From: Apium graveolens
Taxonomy: Eukaryota > Streptophyta > Magnoliopsida > Apiales > Apiaceae
NCBI RefSeq assembly: GCF_009905375.1
Contig: NC_133650.1
Location: forward strand, 301,009,957 to 301,073,956
Reading direction: 5' to 3'
Length of the DNA: 64,000 nt
Positions 42,711-54,600 of this stretch are shown one piece after another. The notes beneath the pieces are model-generated. The model worked only from the letters and a program-made list of their open reading frames with translations, had not been told where the DNA came from and searched no databases. Within the stretch, counting starts at the first letter, position 1. Every line of letters starts with the position of its first letter. The position numbers and the translations under genes are program-made.

Positions 42711-44750
42711 AAATAAAGAGAAATATTAATTATAATATATAAACCTGCAAAAAGAGCACTAATATATTTCTAAACAATAATTAACCAGTCTAAAAATCTC
42801 CAAAATAATATTAAATCTCCAAACTGTTTAAACCAATAATATAAATTCTAAAATCTCTAATAAATAATTAAGTCTAAATAATGTTAAAAGTCTGAAATCC
42901 TAAAAATGAAATAAAAGGGGAAGCTCTCCATTACACTGTCAGAAATCCCCATAAGCACCTACCAGAAAAAGAATACGACATAAGTCAATTACTCGGTACG
43001 GATTTGGAATACAGTTTATAAAACAGATCGAAAATAAATAATTTGCAGTTTATAATAAAATAATAAGTTTTAAAACAAGTAAGGCTGAAGCAATGAGGAG
43101 TTAGGATATTTCCTACCGAGATCAGAATAAATACAAATACACACATCATAGGGTACCTAATGCGTGCAACATAACGAATAACGTGTACGGCATATACAAC
43201 GTCACCATAAATTAAATCTCAAATCAAACTCTGATTGCACTCACGTATCCAAAACAAATATCAAATGGCCAAAAGATGCTCCCAATAGCTAACATAAAGA
43301 TACATCATGACCAATCACATTGTCACGGAAGTGTCATATCACTGGTGTCGTAATGATATGGTTGTTGTACCCCCGTGTTATTCTTTTGTCATATCAGTGA
43401 ACTAATTTTAAGGTTATTATGTCATGTATACCAAGTACAATATGTAGTTCAATATTATTTATTTTATTTGTTTGGTTCAGCTGAAGTGATTAGTTGTACA
43501 GACAGAGCACACACTAGTTAGTTTCGGCCAGTGATCACCAAGTTCAGTTTATGATACTTTAAGTCGATGAATATTAAATATATTAAATTAAGGTCTAATT
43601 CTTTTATTGTACTTTAATTTTATATGCATTGGATTTATAAATTAAAGTAATATTCATGGATAAATTTCACAATTAATTTGCAATTATGTGCTATAGAGTT
43701 CGAAGGTCTTTATTTATGTTAATTTGTATAAGTTCGATTTATAATAATTTATTACTTTTCATTTTTTATGAACTCATTTGAATAGGTTATTTTTATATTA
43801 TTATTTTATTTTAAATCTTCCATATTGGTCGTGCTATTAATTTTTTTTAAATGACAAACTAAATGATACATGAGTCTAGAATGATGTTGTAGGATTAGTA
43901 TTCAAGTTTAATTAATTTTCTTAACTTTTAATATTTAATGCTAAGTCAAGGTAGTGGTATATATTTATATCAATATTCTAATTTATTTTGTGGCGGCATG
44001 TAGTTAAGAGAGTAAAGTCAAGGATACTAGAATGTTAGTAATTAAGTTATATATTGATATTAAAGCAAGACCGCTTAAGCCTAATGTTCGAGTAATAAAT
44101 GAGTTATTAAATAATTTTAATATCATAAAAAGGAACCTACGCTAACAATAAATTATATTTTGTATTTAGATCGGGGTTGGGAAATTTAGCGAATCATTTG
44201 AAGATTTGGGATTTTGTTAGTATTAGAGTTTACGATTTGCGAGGTACGCATTTTGTCTCCTTTCTATTCAGCGCTACTCCACTTAACATTTAAATATATT
44301 TGATTCGTTCAGTTCTGTATCCAGCCCATTCCATTTAATATTTGATTTGACTTTTTATGACTTCCGGAAATTATTTTAAAATTGATTTGGAAAATTTTAT
44401 ATATCTATTTATGCGGTTTTCAAAAATTATTTAAGACACCCTCTATTTTGAAAATCTGAATTAATTGTCTCAGGTGATTTTAGAATTTTGCGAGAAATTT
44501 TTTATTTGAACCCTTAATGATATAGGGTATACTGAGTTAAACAACTTGTTTTTTAAAAGTATTGTTTTATTGCAAGCTGCAAATTATTTATTTATAATCT
44601 CTTATTTAATAAACTGTATTCCAAATCTGTACTTGGCGTTTGACTCATGTCGTATTCTTTTTCTATAAGGTGTTTAGGGGGATCGAGGACTGTGTGATGG
44701 AGAGTTACCCCCTTTATTTTGTTCTTAGAACTTCAGACTTCTATAAATCA
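42711..44750. repeat. AT-rich segment with an inverted repeat at its ends
   Basis: Positions about 42880-43085 match 44545-44740 in reverse complement at roughly 75% by eye (shared ATGTCGTATTCTTTTTCT, AAACTGTATTCCAAATC, CTGCAAATTATTTATTT). The 1.4 kb between them is AT-rich with no ORF that I trust. It may be two inverted copies of an old LTR or a foldback transposon. The right arm is adjacent to the MULE insertion. Confidence 0.55.
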
Positions 44751-45017
44751 CAAACTAATGGGGGAAATGGGAAAATTCATCACTGTACTTTTCGAAAACT
44801 TTCACTTGGGTCATCAACCCAAAAAAGCTTTCAGTCAAACACTTGTACTACATATACATTTTAATTGAGTTTCTCCCGTTACTTCCGTTAAAAAAAAGTA
44901 ACAGAACGCTTATGTGGAAGAGTGACATGGCATGAACTACCCGTTATCCTTCTTCTTAAGTAACCCACCTATCCTCCATTTCATTCTTAGAAGATGCAGC
45001 CCTTCATTCTTCCCCCT

Positions 45018-45608
45018 TCCATGTCTAGCTCGAAAAGTTCATCTTCTTCAGTTAGGAACCCTTATGGTAATAGTTCTAATACATTCTATACTAGTAGAAA
45101 AAACAACTCCGAGTTTGAATATCTTGGTGTGAGGTGTAAATGCGGTTTGCCAGCACCATGTCAAGAAGCGTGGAAAGAAGGCACACTAGATCCTGGAAGG
45201 CGATTTTTTGGGTGTTCACAATACAAGGTAACATTGAGTTTTTTTTAGAATTTAAAACTTTTGAGATTGTTGAATGTGATGATTTTTCTATTTTATTGGT
45301 AGAATCCTAGTAAGAAATGTAATTTTTTCGTTTGGGCTGATCCACCCTACTCGGAAAGGGCTAGAGAGGTGATCAATATTTTAAAGTCGAAAATGCAGAA
45401 GAAGGAAGATGCTTTGAACAATGCTGGAGTTGATGTCAATTTTTGTGAAAGAAAAATGCTTGTGTTACATGAAGAAGTGTGCAAACTTCATCGCAAAAAT
45501 GAGGAGGCAGAAGAGTTGTTAAAGAAATTGATGAGAGCAAATTGTATTTTGAAGAAGTTGTTGGCAGTTGCAGTAATATTTGTATTTATATTTTGGTTGG
45601 TGATATAG
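45018..45608 (+). CDS. GRF-type zinc-finger protein with C-terminal membrane anchor, carried in the MULE
   Basis: Two exons: 45018-45227 and 45303-45608 (intron GTAACA ... TTGGTAG). The start could instead be 44994. The Ser-rich N-terminus is followed by a GRF zinc finger (CKCGLPAPCQEAW, GRRFFGCSQYK, KKCNFFVWAD). A charged coiled coil (ERKMLVLHEEVCKLHRKNEE) and a C-terminal hydrophobic helix (LLAVAVIFVFIFWLVI) complete it, about 171 residues. GRF fingers bind single-stranded or structured nucleic acid in other proteins. Plants have many small proteins of this GRF-coil-TM form. It lies inside the MULE inverted repeats and its frame is intact. Confidence 0.7.
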
Positions 45609-45992
45609 GATGATTGTAGTTGTAGTTTTATTAGTGTAGTTGGAGTAGTTGGTTATTGAAGTAGCAGTTTGTTGGTTGTAATGGTGATATTAAGTGCAAG
45701 TGAATACAATATTTTGGTTTATTTTGATTGTTTTAGTTTGTGAAAGATAAAAGAAAGAAAGGGTGATTTCCGTCATTGCATAACATGAAAGATTCCTTAC
45801 AAGATCATAAATCCAACACCAAAAGACAGCTATGGTTCCCCACTTGGAGCTTACAAAAGTAATAAAATAGGTTCCTTGACCATACAAAAGACATAAGCTA
45901 AGTTCATAGACGCTTACAAAAGCACTTAAACTAAGCATGACTGTCATTTAGTTTAAACTTAAATTTAGACATGACTTTGATAAAAATAAATA

Positions 45993-48900
45993 CTACTTCT
46001 TCCTTGGGGCTTTGAATGATTTGACTGGACCCTTGCTTTTCTTCCCCTTTCTCACTCTTGATGTTCCTGGCATGTCTGCATCTGGAGTGCCACTAGTTCC
46101 ACCATTGTAAACCAAACCAGGTGTAGGCATCTGCAATAATAAGATAGTAAACATTAGTAATGGGCTAAGAAATAACAAAACTTGATAGAAAGCTTTAAGA
46201 TCTTACAAAAATAAGCCGGTTGACTTGAGTGCTTGGAGTAGCATCTTCAAGTGTGCTTTGAGTGGACTGTGCAAGCCTCTGGCTTCTCCTTGGTGTGTTA
46301 GGTTTTTGACTTAAAAACATTTCCTCATTTCTCATTGCCTCCTCCATAAGCTCATCTTCCCCTGTTTCTTTTTCAATGTCATCCATCTCACTTGCAATTT
46401 CTTCTTCTTCTTGAGTTTTCTTCTTCTTTTTCCCTCTTTGTTTCTTTGTTGAAGGGGTCCTCTGAGTTTCTTCAGGGCATTTGGTGATGTTATTTCCCAG
46501 TTTCTTACAATTACTGCAGTGCATCACCCTGCCTTGTCTACTTAGCTTGCTTAACTTACTATTCTCACCCCTGTTAACTGATCCTTCCCAACCTTCTCTC
46601 CTTCTCTGCCTTTTAGGCCTTCCTCTCAATGTCTTCATTCTTGGAGGTGGCATAATAGTATCTCCATCAACCTCTTCCCAAAAAGGCTCACCCTTTATCA
46701 CTTCCAAACAGTGAGAGTAAGCCTTCATGTAAGTTTCTTTCTTAAAATAATGGGACACAAAATCAGTTGGATTAAGCCTACTTTTCTGTATAGCAGCAAC
46801 AACGTGACAACATGGTACCCCTGTTAACTCCCAGACCCTACATGAGCATGTCGGTTCTGTTAAGTTTACACAAAATCCAATCCCTCTCCACTTCACTTGA
46901 AAATTATGTCTCCCATCCCAAAGCACGCTACACTCAGAACTTGCTACAACCGCATCATTTTAAATTTTCTAAGTTCTAGGAAGAATAATACAATCTACAT
47001 TTTGCATAACATCTCTTTTCTGATGTAATCTTTCCATAATCTTATCATGGATATCAGTCAACATGTCAATTAATGGCATAAATCTGGATTTCAGAATCCA
47101 TGAATTAAAACACCCCGAGATGTTATTCTCGGTGTTATCTGTCTTGCAATGTGTTCCAAAGAAAGCTTTAGACCATACCTGTGGTTCAAACCTATTCATT
47201 ATCACCCAAGCCCTCTTTGATGCCTTCTCAAGATCCCTCATTACAGCTTTAAAAGCTTCAGGATGTGTGGCATCACTAGCATCAAAAAAAGCATTCCTCA
47301 CAGCCTCACTTCCATGTTTCTTTCCAAGGTTGGAATATGTATGCCTTGTGCAATTCCCGTGCTCTATATGTGGTAGCAGTTCTTTCACAGCCTTTATTAG
47401 CCCCTGTCAAAAAATTATCCAACAAAATAAAGATCTATAACCAACAAAAAATTATCCAACAAAAAATTATCCAACATAATAAAATAATGAAGGGACTGAT
47501 GTACCTTTTGTTGGTCAGAAATGAAGGTATATCCATAACCAGTCCCTAATCCAAGATCTTCAATAACAAGCATTAAGAACCACTCCCAGCTATCATATGA
47601 TTCAGTCTCAACCACAGCCATTGCAATAGGAAAAATGGAGTTATTTCCGTCCCTCCCTACAGCAGATAAAAGTTGTCCCCCACATACTGTCTTCAGGAAG
47701 CATCCATCCAAACCAAGGATAGGTCTGCAACCTTCCTTCCATCCCTTTCTCAACTCTGCATAACAGACATAAAATCTTTGAAAACAAGGAGAATCTTGTT
47801 CATTCATCCTGGTTGTGGATATTTTAACAGTATTCTCCTTGTTACTCCTCAAAATCTCACCACCAAACCTCATCAAACCAGCATAGTGTTTCACCATCTC
47901 TTCTGCAATCCCACTTAAAGCTCTTTTTCTAACACTGCAACATTTGGCATCACATACTTCCACCTTCAAAACTCTCTTGAACTCCTCTTGCATTTCAGAT
48001 AGCTTCCAGTTTGGATTCCTCCGTATTCTATCCCCATACAGATCTGCAAGATAATTTGTCGTAACAAGGTTGTTTTTGTAGTGATAAATGCAGTTATGCT
48101 CATCATGTATTGTCTTTATTTGTCATCCCCCATACTCCACCATATATGATAGCCACAGCCTAAAAGGGCACCCCTCAGTACACACTATATGCATCATGTG
48201 CAAGTCATCTACACGGTATTTCAATGGTCTCCCAGTAGCAATAGAATACTCCCTCACTGCATTTTTAAATTGTTTTTTACTACCAAAAATGAGTCCAGGC
48301 CTCCACTTTATGTCCTTTCCAGCTGTAGAGGGGTTAAAAGGCTCATTTACCCTTTTTTTAGTGGACATGTTAGGTTCTGCATAAGCAAAGTCCTCATCCT
48401 CAGATTCTTCCTCACTGTCAATAACATTGAATTATTATCTATCTCTCTCAACAACTCCTCATTAGTGACTCTATAGCCCTCCAAACTGTCTTTAATAAAT
48501 TGGCTTTTTTCTCTTTCAAGCATCTCATGTTCCATTCTAACTTCTTCTCTTATTTTTCTAAAATCAGCAAACTCTTCATCACTCCAGTCACTACGCAAGT
48601 CCACTTCAAATTCTTCACTCTCATCTGCACACTCATTCTCTTCACTTCAGTCACTACCCAGTTTATTAAAGTCCACTTCAAAAACTTTTTCTTTACCTCT
48701 AAATACTCTCTTCCTAGCAGTCAGTTTAGTCTTCCTCTTAGAAACTCCAATGTCTTCCTCAACTTCATTTTCAGCATTAACTCCACTACTTTTCTCAGCT
48801 TCATTCTCTGCATTCACTCCACTGCTTTCATCACCTTCATTCTCCTCATCCACATTGTAGTCACCTTCCATTAACTACCCTCATCTTCCATAACTGGTGG

Positions 48901-49224
48901 TGTCGCCTTGGACCATGAATGAAACACATGTATTTTACGCACTCCAGTACCATTTGACATAGCTATATTTACCAACTCTAATACATCACTATCACGCAAT
49001 AACATTTTAAAACCAAGGTCAGGAGTAACCCCATCTTTGGCATAATATAGCTTATCATAATCTTTTACTACATCATTCACCATCTCCCTAATCTTCTTCA
49101 CAGACAATTCTTTAACTTCAATTTCTTTAAAGCACTTTAACTTAGGTCCAGCATATTGATATTTCAGGCAAGTCATAAAATGACCACCATAATATATTAC
49201 TAGATCTTGAGGCCTGTAAAACAC
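45993..49224 (-). pseudogene. MULE transposase (MuDR family), degenerate
   Basis: On the minus strand, N-terminal domain 48871-49224 (FYRPQDLVIYYGGHF), acidic region 48400-48870, MuDR DNA-binding region (FGSKKQFKNAVREYSIATGR) 48130-48370, and MULE catalytic domain 46969-47993 (ILGLDGCFLKT, FISDQQK). A 111-nt intron spans 47404-47514. A SWIM zinc finger (CSCRVWELTGVPCCH), AT-hook (RGRPKRQRR) and a knuckle with His lost (CSNCKKLGNNITKC) lie in 46195-46926. The last exon is about 45993-46130. Stops near 48646, 48122 and 46960 and a frameshift near 48430 break it. ENNISGCFN has Gly where MULE transposases usually have Glu. Confidence 0.8.
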
Positions 49225-49821
49225 ATGTATATCGATTTAGGGTTCATAATTATACTACCAATTAGGTAATGAGTACAAATTAGGGTTTCAGAATTGTAAC
49301 AACTACCAATTTAGGGTTTAACCTATATATCACAATAAGATCGAAACTTACATATATAAATCACATATATATAAATAATAGGGTAAATATGAGCATAAGA
49401 TCGAAGCTTACATGATTACTAGGTTGCCTTCAATCTTCGATCACATCTGTCGTCCGTTTCAATTGATCGATCGCCCCCTTTCTCCAGTCGTATGTGTTGG
49501 TTTAGATGTAAGTAATAATAAACCCTTAATTTTCTTTAGTAAATCGGGTTAATTTGATATGGGTGGTTAATTAGGAACGGGTCGGGTTATTACATCTGGC
49601 ACAGATGTGGCACTGAAGTGGCACCGACGTGGTTAAAGTTAACGACACACCGTTAAAGTCAATGGTGATTTAACGGACGTGAAAATAATTTGAAATCAAG
49701 TGTTACGATTGACAATATTGTATGAAACTGTTATGTGACTGAAAGCTTTTTTGGGTTGATGACCCAAGTGAAAGTTTTCGAAAAGTACAGTGATGAATTT
49801 GCCCATTTACCCTAAACTAAT

Positions 49822-50287
49822 AACTCAATCGAGTAAGAGAATTGCTATATTACCAAAAAAATTCTCGAAAAATGTCTGCACATGCTGTGTCATGCATTAA
49901 ATAGTGACTTTCCTAATAATATTATGGGACCCGCGTGCCTATACATGCGCCCCCGTTGGCCTGTAGACTTGACGTGGGGGAGCTTTTCCTCTTTGTGACC
50001 TTGTGCAGATTTTTTCCTAGAGGCATTCGAGTTAGGAGCTGACGGCTGCTGGTTGGACTTCTCTTTGTTGGCTGCATCAGTTGCACTGGAGGTTTTCGAA
50101 TGAAGTTTGCGGTTTTACTTTGCATGATCTTGTTTGGAACAAGACGTACAATACCTTAAGTCCTTCTCATAGACGATTTTATGCCATCTTCCTTCGTTTT
50201 ATCCCATGCCTAACCAGACCCTATTAGTATAGTAGGGTTTTCTTGAGAAGATCCACCTCAAAACTCATTATGTATTAGCCAATAAAA
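49822..50287. other. Intergenic, no gene supported
   Basis: A short minus-strand frame at 49922-50125 is Ser/Pro/Lys-rich with no recognisable motif. Nothing else is seen. Confidence 0.5.
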
Positions 50288-51293
50288 GGGTTAAGTGGCA
50301 TTTTGATCATTTAATTGACCACTAACTTTCAATTGGGTCATCGAACTTGAAAAGTTTTCATTCAACTCATTAAACAAGCAAAAAGTTTCAATCTGGTCAT
50401 TAGTCGTTACCAACGTTAAGTAATGGACGGAAAGATGAATCAGTATGCTGACTTGGCTGCTTTTTCTCCAACTGGCATATGCAACTCATTAAACACTATA
50501 CCCGACCCATTCATTTAACCAAATGTGTCTATTTCTCCTTTAATCCTTTTAATTTCATAAAACTCCTTTTTTTCAAATTCCCCATCTTCTCTATTCTCCT
50601 CTCCATTTTTCTTTCTCCCATGTAAACAAATTAAGAACCTAATTTTACCACATAAAAACAGGTATATCCACACAATTTAATAGGAAAGTAACGAGACATT
50701 TTACTCTAATTCGATGGTAGAATTTTATCATCTTCAACAAATATTATCTTCATATTCAGTAATTAAGATTTCATCTTCTTCATTGTTTGATTGAGTTACA
50801 CGAACCTCTAACACCCGATCGAGTTCTTACCATCTTTGCAATCAGAGCAAACATTATATTTATATTCGATATTGACAATTTTATATTCATCAATGTTTGG
50901 TTGAGTTACACGAATCTCTAGCAGTCGATCAATTTTGTACAATCTTTACAATTAGGGTTTAGGATGAGTTACAGTAGTTTTTCTTTTAGGGATTTGGTTA
51001 TAGATATGTGAATTTTAATTTAGGATATATGGGGTACGTGAATTGGTTCGGGTTATATAACAGGGCGGCTTTATAATTGGGCGGGTTTTTTGTGTGTTGT
51101 AGCTACTGATCTGGTGCAATTTAACGGAAATATGTCTAAAATCAATGTTATTTAACGGCCATGAAAGTTTTAGTGTGTATAAAGATTAAATTGAATACTT
51201 TTATTAGTTATGTGACCTGACCGAAATTTTTTCAATCTGATGACCTAATTAAAAATTTGTAATCAGTTGAGTGACCAAAATATTATTTAATAA
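50288..51293. mobile_element. Probable non-autonomous MULE-type element, about 1 kb
   Basis: The ends are imperfect inverted repeats: TTTTGATCATTTAATTGACC near 50312 against TTTTGGTCACTCAACTGATT in reverse complement near 51275. Both then carry an A[AG]TTGGGTCATC/TTAGGTCATC block reminiscent of the large MULE TIR. No transposase is present. The exact ends and target duplication are not resolved. Confidence 0.5.
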
Positions 51294-51626
51294 TTTAATA
51301 AAATATTTGCAAAAGATTTTTTTGGAACCTATCCGATTAAATTTCCTAAATTTGTAGGTACACCTAAAATACATGAAATATTCCGAGAAGTGCTGGTATA
51401 AAAATAAATAAATAATATGGAAACAAACCAAGACAAAAGGGTTCACTTTTCTGACATACTAATCTTCTTCCTCACCAGCCGATTAAATTTGTATCCATCC
51501 CCTGAAATAGGGTCCTCCTCAGTTATACATACATCATATACTTACATGAATTTAGTTTGGGTATCTTTGTCTTCCAGTGTTTAACCAGTTAAACCGCAGT
51601 TTGATGAAGATTTACATACAAAAAAC

Positions 51627-54600
51627 ATGGGAAAACAAAGACAACAACAGCAGCAGACACAAGCCTCTTCTTCTTCATCATCATTAAAAACTAAAGCAGC
51701 CCATTTAGTTTCTGATCTCACTACTGTTATTTTAAACCCCATCTCTGATAATACTAATAAATCTTCTTTTGCTGTAAGTATTTTTTTTCTTGGTATTTTT
51801 TTTCTTGGTATTTTTAGTAAGCTGGTAATTTAAATTTGGATGTTTGATTTTCTTGATTTTAATTGTGGGTTTGGCTTTTTATGAAATACCCTGTTCTTGA
51901 ATGTGATGTTTCAGCTGCATATTGGGTGATTTTGGGAGTTTTGATGTGTTATTGGGGTTTTATTTTAGGTGTTTTCGTGTTTTTTGATGATTTTGTATTT
52001 ATGTTGTAGATATGGAGATACTGCTACATTACCTTCTTGTTCAGTTTTTACACTGATAAGAATCGATATTTAGACTTGTACTAGCATTAGGAGCAGTTTT
52101 GGTTCTTGACCACTCTTGTTTCTTGTTTATGCTACTTTTATCTCAATAGATATAAATAAGTTATTCTATGTCAACACAAAGTTTCTTAATCAAATTTCAT
52201 GCTAGAAGTTTTACCAATTAATATTTAATCTCTTGCCAGTATAAGCCTAGCTCAATTATGTTTTCTAGTGCAAACTTTTGTATACCTTTGCAAATGTAAA
52301 CTTTTGTATACCTTTGCAAATGTAGACATAAGGTTTCAAACATATTTATTACTAGCTGCTATAGAAACTAGGCAACTCTTTATGCCGACAGTGTTCCTAG
52401 ATTTATAACAGTAGACATTAAAACACCAATTTGCTATTTGCTAGTAACATACTTGTTACCCTATCATTCGGCGAGTCTTTATTTTTAAGGAAGTCTCAGT
52501 AGATTAAGGGAGGTTTTATATAGCTTTGATGAGGTGACTATTAATGTTGTGCCTATCATACTGATTTTTGGTAGCTGGACTATTGTCTTTGGTATCCATG
52601 TATCAATTTGTGGTTTACTATGTCAACAAGAGGATATAGTTCATATTCTTCTGCATGTTGTTTTTATCAGCTATCCTTTTTCACCTGTAGATGTTATCCA
52701 TTTTCCTTGCATTTTGCACATTGTTCCCCCTGTTAGATCAATAATAAAATATAATAAGGTCTTTACAAAAATATCTTAGGTTTTAGTTCATGTCTTTTAA
52801 CAGTCAAATTGTAAAGGGAGTGTATGCTAGAAATTGCACCTATCTGCTTTTATTCTCTGAAGTCTGAAATGTCAATGCTTAAGATTTAATGAAAACTCTA
52901 TGCCTCCTTATTGGCCCTTCTTTTCACATTGTAATTTTATGTAATGATTCTTATTGTTATGTTAGGAATTTAACAGTGAGCCAAATAGAAATCAGCTAGA
53001 GCCTCCTTCAGAGGAGAGTCCAGGGGATTCAACTGAAGGCCCCGATACATCTTCATTTTCTGCATTCCTTTATTCACTGCTATCTCCTACAGAGTCATCG
53101 AGTAATTTGAACTTCAACGGGTTAAGTGAAAATGCAGCATTAGATGATATGACCAGGAAGGAGAGCAGTGGAAAGAAAAGCTTAATTTCAAGGGGTAAAC
53201 AGTCCCTTGGTAAAGCTATCTATCAGGCTGCTAAATTTAGTGGATACCGCAATCAAGCCTCTACAAAGGGCAATAATACACCGGTTGATGAAGAAAACAG
53301 TTCCAAGTTTCTAACAGATGATGGAATTTTAATGCAAACTTTAAGTGAATCTATTCCTCCTGATACTCTTCCTGAAGCTTCTGAGAAGTCGTTGCTTCTC
53401 TCTGAGAAGACACGAAGTGCTCTTTATGTCTCGCTACCCTCGGTTGCACAGGGAAGGAAATGGGTATTGCTGTACAGGTTGGGCATGCCAAGTTTTATGC
53501 TTCTTATTATTTAAAAACTGAACGTCAGACATCTGAAAAATGACTCACTTGGTTGTAATTTTTTTACAGTACATGGAGGCATGGCATTTCACTTTCGACT
53601 TTATACCGAAGAAGCATGCTTTGCCCTGGTCCGAGCCTCCTGGTACATTTTTGTCCCATTGTTTTCCTAAATATGGTTATGTGATTATGATTCTTGATTT
53701 AAAAATTTATATAGTGTCTTCCCTTAACAAGTTTTGTATCTCAGTAAGATATTTTACACAAAAGGAGTCCTTACAGTCTTCCCAGACAATTCTTTTACTA
53801 TAATTTTGTGATGATTATTATGGATAACTATTAACTATCTAGTCTATGTGCTATTCCTATGATAGTATTGCAATCATTTCCTTGGTCCATTAAAAAAGAA
53901 TGTGTGTGTGTGTGTGTTTGGTTGTGTTTCACCCAACCAAGGAGACAAATCTTTGAGCACAATAATGTACTTTCCCGAGTATAGTTCTATGATTTGAAAA
54001 TCTCCCGTTCTAGTAAATAATTAGTTACTATCGACATCTCTATCATTTGCCTGACGTCTTAATTTTTATTATCACGTAGATTAGAAACTGCGGCATTTGT
54101 TATCATCAGTTGAAAGTGTTTAATCTAATATACTAGTCTACCACATATATCAAATTGTGACTTTTTTTGGTAATTAAATATATTATAACCGCCGAGAAAA
54201 TATATTTACACAATACTAGGACATCCCCTAGGCAGAACAAGTGAGAGGTAGAGGATCCTACTCGACCTGCTGAGAGAACATAACACTGTAAAAAAGACAA
54301 ATACTCAATCTAGGAAATCATAACAGCAGCATTACAGTTCTCTTTACTAAGTTAGTAAGCTGGTCAATCAAACTCAAAACTAGTACATGGTGGAAATAAG
54401 AGCATAGTCTGTAGATGCTAACTTCTGGAATTTGTTACAAGTAAATATACAATCTCTAAGAGTCCCCTTTACTGATTTGATAAGCTGGCCAGTTGAATGA
54501 GGAAGAAAGTTATGAACTCAATCATTTCTCCCTAACCAGATTGTGTGACAAGCAACTGCCAAAAAACTTGACAGTGGAGTTTGATAGTAAGAGTAATGGC

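Larger units (their letters stand above)
44760..49812. mobile_element. Mutator-like element (MULE), 5.05 kb
   Basis: Terminal inverted repeats of about 77 bp share TTCATCACTGTACTTTTCG and TTTCACTTGGGTCATCAAC. The flanks are 9 bp, CAAACTAAT (44751-44759) and TAAACTAAT (49813-49821), matching 8 of 9, the usual MULE duplication length. Inside are a MuDR-type transposase on the minus strand and a GRF zinc-finger gene on the plus strand, transcribed outward from a shared end. Confidence 0.88.

Noticed and set aside
49922..50125. 67-codon minus-strand frame rich in Ser, Pro and Lys
   Set aside because: No motif, no intron signals or neighbours to support it; likely chance or old debris.
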